A stretch of 64,000 nt of DNA from Dysidea avara. Taxonomy: Eukaryota; Porifera; Demospongiae; Dictyoceratida; Dysideidae. Position numbers and translations under genes: made by a program. A model generated the notes under the pieces. That model was not told the origin of the DNA and did no database searches. It saw only the letters and a list, made by a program, of their open reading frames with translations. Shown here piece after piece: positions 58,114 through 64,000 of the stretch (position 1 is the stretch's first letter; the number at the start of each line of letters is the position of its first letter). The DNA is taken from the NCBI RefSeq assembly GCF_963678975.1, contig NC_089281.1:29724559-29788558 (forward strand), in the 5' to 3' direction.

Positions 58114-61100
58114 TCATGGTTTCTGAAACTGCATTCCTGGGTTCATACTAGTTCCCATCATACCATATTGTCCATACATTGGCATCATTCCATAACCCAT
58201 ACTGGGATTTTGCATCCCCATACCAGCATTCTGCATTCCCATTCCAGGATTTTGCATTCCCATGCCAGGATTTTGTATCCCCATGCCAGGATTTTGCATT
58301 CCCATTGGCTGAGCCCATCCTACTCCAGATGGGTTGTAGTTAGGAGCTTGAGCCACACCCCCAGAAGGTGCTGCAGCTTTCTGTTGCATGCTAGCCATAC
58401 TTTGTTTTGATGGTTGGTTAGATTTGGATGCTCCTTTACCCATCAGATTGTCCAAATCAATAAGTCCAGAATATAATCCACCTGATGGCTTTGGCTGCTG
58501 TTGCTATAATGAAAACCAAAAAAATGTAAGTAGAACCTGTTTATTGTGGTGACTCGTGGACCATTTGTCACTTTGTAGACAAATGACACATTTATAGAGA
58601 CTTGTACATCATTCAACAAAATGGGTTGGTTGGTTATCTCTATCATTCAGCAATATTTAGCACATTAATTTCTAGGTGTCACACGATCTCTTTCCTTAAT
58701 TACTTTCTACACTTGGCCAGGTCTGAGCAACTTTTCAAATAGGTATGGCCTGAAATACTTTAGAACAGTCCACACTATTGAAATCCTGATAGTACTGATT
58801 TAGTCAGTATAACCTCGTACCGTGTGTGCGTGTTGTGTGTGCATAATGTGTAGGGAGAAGTGGTCTGGTACACTATTTAGTGTGGCATTTCACTGCTCTA
58901 CAGTGAGTACTGATTGATAAAGAAATTCTCTTCTTACACTTAAGGCACACTTCTACTTTAAAGCATGGTGTACAGTAGTGAATGACTTTGTCGATCAGCA
59001 CTCACCATATAGCAAATTCTTATCACAACCACTTCCCCACCCACACACAAAAAAAAGTTAGTTTGGTGTACACATGACAGAGTTTTGCTGTGACAGTTGA
59101 CTGACTGATATTTGCATAATTCATTACGTATACACTGAAAATTTTAGAATTTTCAACTAGAGTAGGGACCATAGCACATCGAAAAGTACTGAAACAAGCT
59201 GGAGTAGTGCACGATAGTAAAACAATAAGAAGTGTTATACATGCCAAAAGGCACCTGTCGGGTCGAAGCAATGTTGAACAGTGAAAAGTCAAGCCCATAG
59301 CTTTAGCCATTATCGAGTTACGCTTGTCTGAAGGCATCAGTCAGTCAGTCAGTTACTCAAAACAAATACACAATTTTTTTTTGAATTTTCAACTAGAGTA
59401 GGGAGCATAGCACATCGATAAAAAGTACTGGAGTAGCGCACGATATTAAATCACAGTAAAACAATAAGAAGTGTCATATCCCTACTGTGCTCAAGATACC
59501 ATAATAAAAATGCACAGTAGGGATATAACACTTCTTATCGTTTTACTGTGATTTAATATCGTGCACTACTCCAACTTGTTTCAGTACTTTTTTCTTGATG
59601 TACTATGGTCCCTACTTTAGTTGAAAATTCCAAATTTTTTTTTGTACTTATTTGTTAACTTTTTTGTAAATAATTATGACTGGTGAACCCACATCTGAAA
59701 TGGCGCCACGCATCCCAGCTATATCAATTATTGTCTGAAAAAGTGAAGTATCCATTACGCTTCGTTGTCAGCTATGTTCAGCATTATGAAACAAGAACTG
59801 TTCAAAAGCACCTCTGCAATCAAAATAGTCACTATGAAAAATATGGACAATTTCCGTTACGAAGGGAAGCTATCACGTGCTACCACCAAATCAACACTTT
59901 TAGCTGTCAGCAAAGATGAATGGAACACAAAGGAGGACACTGGTAAGTCCATGAAGAATGCATTGTACGTACTGCGGTATGCCATAAGGCACTTCTCAGG
60001 CTGAAGCAACGTCGAACAGTGAAAAAATCAAGCTCATCCTTAGCCGTTATTGAGTTACACTTGTCTGAAGGCATCAGTCAGTCAGTAGAAAATTCTGTTA
60101 AGTAATTTAAAAAAAAAAAATCTGTAGAAACTTGTTGAAAGCGTTTCGGGTCGATCTGAAAGCTTGTTTGGGCTTAGTTTTACTTAACCATTACTGCCTC
60201 ATCACCGTCTGGGAAAATTGAGTTTGGGTGATGTTATTTCATGGGCCACGCCTACTCCTTCGTGGTCCCTACTATACAGTACTATCGTATTATACGATAT
60301 ATGTACTATCGTACTGTATGATATATGTGATTTATTTGGAGAAAAATTTAAATTACTGGAATAGTGACATTTTGTTGTTACATCCACAACAAAATCCTGC
60401 CAATATTGTGGTGAGCATAGTGACCACCTTATTTGCCAAACTTACAGGTCAAATATGATTAAACTACATAAATGGATATATGCTCTAGCCAATCTCTACA
60501 ATAATAAAACTCTAAATTGTCATCCACAACACATTGATTTATACCTGTTGAGTTTGAGCTGCCGCTGTTTGTTGATTTAATTGCATAAGATCTGCAGATG
60601 GCTGCGGCTGCAAAATCTGGGTGGGTGGGGCTTGGAATAGAGGCTGTTGCTGCTGTTGGCTTGGTTGAGTTGTTGCGGGCGGCAGTGGAGCAGGGGTGCT
60701 TAGGAAATCACCAAAATCTGGACTAGTAGAAGATGGTGGTGGCTGCTGTTGCTGAGTTACTGGCGGACCTGACAACATTTGTCCAAAAGTATCGTTGGTA
60801 TTTGTAGTGTTAGTGCCTGTAATAAAATCACAGATACAATAAAACCACCACTCACAAACAATACAGAAAACACCACCATATAAGGACAAGATTTGGTCCC
60901 AACAGGTCTGGCTCAATCACTTTTTACCAAGAGGAAAAGTTCTTCATTGTAGCAAAACTGAGCCAAACATTCTTCATTCCATAGTTTCCATTATAGAGAG
61001 GTATCCAGTGTCTTCAATAACCACTGGCAGAAAGTGCGACAGAACTTGCAAGCTATTACTTATCTGACTAAAACCAGTTACTTGCATCACATACCAGTGT

Positions 61101-63855
61101 AAAAATGTTAAAAATGAGGACACCTGTGTATTCTGGATGGTCCCAAAGTATCCTTTAGCATATACCGTACACCAATCTGGAAAATCAGGACACTCTAGTA
61201 ATAATCAGGACACTTGTCAATCCCAGTCCATAACACACATATTAACTGTACAATGAACCAACCCAACTGTCTCAGTGGCCTTGTGTATTATAGCCAATGA
61301 CCAACACAACACTATATACTACACACAACATGAAGTTCTAATGAAATCACAAAGATTCCCATTAAACTGATCTATTAGTCAAATGGATGTAACAGAGTTG
61401 GCTTATACTGTGGAGGAACATGGTATTTGTTTTATTGCAATACACACGAGGACTGAGGAAGCCACAACGGGTAAACATTTGTGGTGTATTGCAACATTCC
61501 TTTATTTATATTTTGTATGTGTCATCTTTTCTGGTCACAGTGATTCAGCTATGACAGTCCTCTGATACTTATCACTATAATGAGGGAGTACACTAAGCAA
61601 CAGTACTTGCACTACTTTGACAGTAAATGTTACATAATGTAAATGATCAAGTGATGGCAACAGTGTGTGATAATAATATTCCTTTATCGATGAGTTGTGT
61701 GTGAGTACTGGAATTACTAAAAGTGAATGCATTTTCACTAGATTACTTGCAGTAGCTAGGTTACAATTAGTAGTTTAGCTGACAATTGTTGTCAGAACTT
61801 ACAGGCTACATGGTGTGTTTAAGAGCTTGGGATCTGCTTGTTAATAAATGGTGAGACAACCATTAGTGAATATAATGATTAATTTTTTTCTTATATTGAA
61901 ACAAAAAAAAAAAAGTTCTCTGCAAGCTGCTCACTATTTTATTGATGACGTGTGTTTACAAAATCGATTATATATTTTCATCGATCAATCGCTTTAAATC
62001 ATGAGAGGCCTAGTTGTAGTTCTAAGTCATTACATGTTGGTGTACCATTACATTACAGGGGAAATATATATATATTTGGTGGTAAGCTAAAATTTGGCAC
62101 ACCTTAAGCCATTCACGAAGTCTGTCAAAACTATCCCTCCTTCACATTTTCCCCATACAAAGAAATACACTTCTTGTACACACCTGAACCGAATGCTGAC
62201 TCAAAATCTGCAAATCCACCATCACCACCACCAAACTGTGATTGTTGCTGCTTTGGTTCAACACTCATGGTACCAAATAGGTCTGTCATCTGTTGCTGCT
62301 GCTGCTGTTGTTTTTGTTGTTGTTGTTGGTCTCCTTTATAGCCGGCTGCTGCCCCAAGACTAACTAACTTAGATGGTTGGGACGGCTTCTTGCGACTGGT
62401 ACCTGGTGAGTCAGTATACCTTTCTTGTGACATCTTCTGAAAAAGCTCGTCAGTATTTTGCTCTTCACCCTTGAAATCCCTACAATGTGTGTATTATAAC
62501 AACAATATTGGTCACAAACACTACTTGCTGTCACACATTATAATATACACATTGATACTGATACTGTAGACACAACTAACCTAGCCTGTTCAAACATAAA
62601 AACACAATTAGCAAAGTCATTAGCATACATTACAATAGAATTCTACAATAATATAAGCACAAAGTGAAAACACCTAGGGGTTATCCCTGGTTTCACTGGT
62701 TATCACATACACCCCCTTCTCTAAGTGCAGCTGGCACTTACAGGAGTTCTTGTGCCCACTACTAGCTGAAAAGTTCAGTTGTACACACAAAGCAATGTCT
62801 CACTTTTCTACACCCCTACTAGCTGTTTGCTATAACATGTAGACATCACTTATACATGGTCTGGCTCACGTTGATGTGGTTGATGGTTCTGTCTCGTCCC
62901 TAAAAGGCTGTGCTGTGTCTGAATCATATCTTCTATCCTCATCATAACGATACTGGTTCCTCTGGGAGCTACTACTACTGCTGTTTGATGATGACGCCCA
63001 TTGGCGTGGTTGCTCTGAATACCTGTCACCTAAAACCAAACATCTCTAACACCAATCACTACCAATTAAGTTAAGGAATAACAATAGCAACACTTAACAC
63101 TGACAAAAATTATCACTTACTGTATCTGCCTGTAACGTCATCTGATGAGTAGCCTACGTATTTGTCTCTTGTTTGTTTAGCCTTTCTTCTCTCACTTCTA
63201 AGTCGTTCATCGTCTTGTAAAAATTCTATTACTTCTTTTGCTTTTTGCCGTACTACAAAGTTACACCGAAATTAGTACAATTTCAAGTTGAAAGTTGTAC
63301 CATTAATTCCTTGGTCTTTGCCTGCCTCATCTCTAAAAACAAATTCTTCAAGCGGTTTCATATCATAGATGTGTTCCCGAGCATTAGTCACAACCCTCTC
63401 TGATCCATTTCGTATTAGATATAACAGCAACAAAAGTGACTACAATGAGTTACACTGTTACAATACATGAAATCAAAACAAACTATCACTACCTTATACG
63501 TTCTTCGCCAATTCTTTTTTGATTCTAACATACGTTTCCATAACATCGCCATAACTTCTGGATAACTCTCATATGTGAATGTGTACTTGGCAACTTCATT
63601 CATCAGGCTGCCATGAGGCCCCCAAGTGTCATCATTCGTAGCTTCTCTCACTTTGGCCTCCACTTCGGAATAATTCATGACCACATTGGTCCTGCAACAA
63701 CACCATATACATACTCCTGGCATACAATATCATCCTTCCTATAAACGCCCATTATTGCAGAGCGACTGAACGAATTTGAAGACGATTTTAAAAATTCTGC
63801 AACGCCTCACTTACACTTTGTCCGAAATCGTTCTTAATCCTAATCTGTTTAGCAT
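58114..63855 (-). CDS. CLINT1: Clathrin interactor 1 / epsinR homologue (ENTH domain)
   Basis: Exons in transcript order: 63815-63855, 63493-63691, 63301-63439, 63121-63252, 62870-63029, 62184-62479, 60545-60816, 58114-58503 (542 aa; human 625). The ENTH domain fills exons 1-4: TNVVMNYSEVEAKVREATND, KKNWRRTYK, LIRNGSERVVTNAREHIYD, GKDQGINVRQKAKEVIEF, RDKYVGYSSDDV. The epsinR-specific VVMNYSE and the lack of UIMs distinguish it from epsin. The unstructured tail has GGFADFES and SPDFGDFL, like the gamma-adaptin/GGA ear ligands of human epsinR, and LIDLD, a clathrin-box match. PolyGln runs occur in exons 6 and 7, and the C terminus has five or so MQNPGMG heptapeptides. The protein is expected to bind PI4P membranes at the TGN/endosome and link SNARE cargo with AP-1 and clathrin. 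The start ATG (MLNRLGLRTISDKV) aligns with human MLNMWKVRELVDKA. Confidence 0.95.
59146..59633. mobile_element. Fold-back element with duplicated left arm
   Basis: 59384-about 59508 and about 59509-59633 are inverted copies (TTTTCAACTAGAGTAGGGA, GTAAAACAATAAGAAGTGT and complements) centred on the hairpin CTACTGTGC...GCACAGTAG. A third partial copy of the left arm (59146-59240) precedes it and runs straight into a reverse copy of the dispersed repeat at 59235-59345, so one element probably landed in, or was duplicated around, the other. It lies in the last CLINT1 intron. Confidence 0.8.
59850..60090 (-). repeat. Dispersed repeat (TTCAACATTGCTTCATCCTG family), reverse copy
   Basis: The best-preserved copy: GCCATAAGGCACTTCTCAGG, CTGAAGCAACGTCGAACAGT, then GAAGGCATCAGTCAGTCAG at its edge. 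Compare 12570, 19965 and 59235. Confidence 0.75.
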
Positions 63856-64000
63856 CCTTCTCGAATAAGTGTGTGCCAAACAATCGATATTAAGAGGTGG
63901 CCATTTATTAATGTCACGTGAATTGATGATCTAAATAATTACGTCATGAAATGATTTGATTGGATATATTTTGAATTCATGGAGGTGGGAATTATTTTCA
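63856..64000 (-). promoter_or_regulatory. CLINT1 upstream region with E-box and CRE-like site
   Basis: 145 bp remain before the window edge. It contains a palindromic E-box CACGTG (63915-63920), as bound by USF/MITF/TFEB-type factors, and TTACGTCA (63939-63946), a CREB/ATF-like site. No function is shown; TFEB-type sites would suit an endosomal trafficking gene. Confidence 0.4.

Overview
This window is animal nuclear DNA: intron-rich protein genes with GT-AG introns, an A+T-rich background, many microsatellites and dense short inverted-repeat elements. The gene set (ADAM proteases, PP2A B55, TEX261, GOLGA7, INPP5F/Sac2, CLINT1/epsinR) is metazoan. The closely spaced genes, many tiny introns and a sponge-like ADAM/TSP1 hybrid make an early-branching animal, probably a sponge, my best guess; the species cannot be named from the sequence.

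Layout. 1-4299 (+): the 3' half of an ADAM-like gene whose 5' end lies outside the window. 4300-9870: intergenic DNA holding two MITE-type elements and several small repeats. 9871-21390 (+): a complete second ADAM gene of 32 exons, a tandem paralogue of the first. It carries five thrombospondin type-1 (TSP1) exons between the EGF and transmembrane exons. 21391-23169: intergenic with one MITE. 23170-35434 (+): a B55-type PP2A regulatory subunit with very large, repeat-filled introns, two of them U12-type. 35435-38347: intergenic, with a transposon-like element encoding a HIRAN-like fragment. 38348-39829 (-): TEX261/SVP26 homologue. 40038-40701 (-): GOLGA7 homologue with a 58-nt U12-type intron. 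40702-40784: an 83-bp divergent promoter. 40785-57938 (+): INPP5F/Sac2 homologue, whose introns hold nested transposons and an apolipoprotein-L-like pseudogene. 58114-63855 (-): CLINT1/epsinR homologue, converging on INPP5F with 175 bp between the stop codons. 63856-64000: the CLINT1 upstream region.

How the genes relate. The right half groups four genes whose families act in Golgi/endosome traffic: TEX261 (ER-Golgi cargo export), GOLGA7 (palmitoyltransferase cofactor at the Golgi), INPP5F (endosomal PI4P phosphatase) and CLINT1 (TGN/endosome clathrin adaptor). This may be chance clustering. The left half is a tandem pair of membrane metalloprotease-type genes. Every gene model was built by hand by joining splice sites with matching phases; each sums to a whole number of codons and all but the first run from start to stop. 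I saw no rRNA or intact tRNA gene and no CRISPR array.
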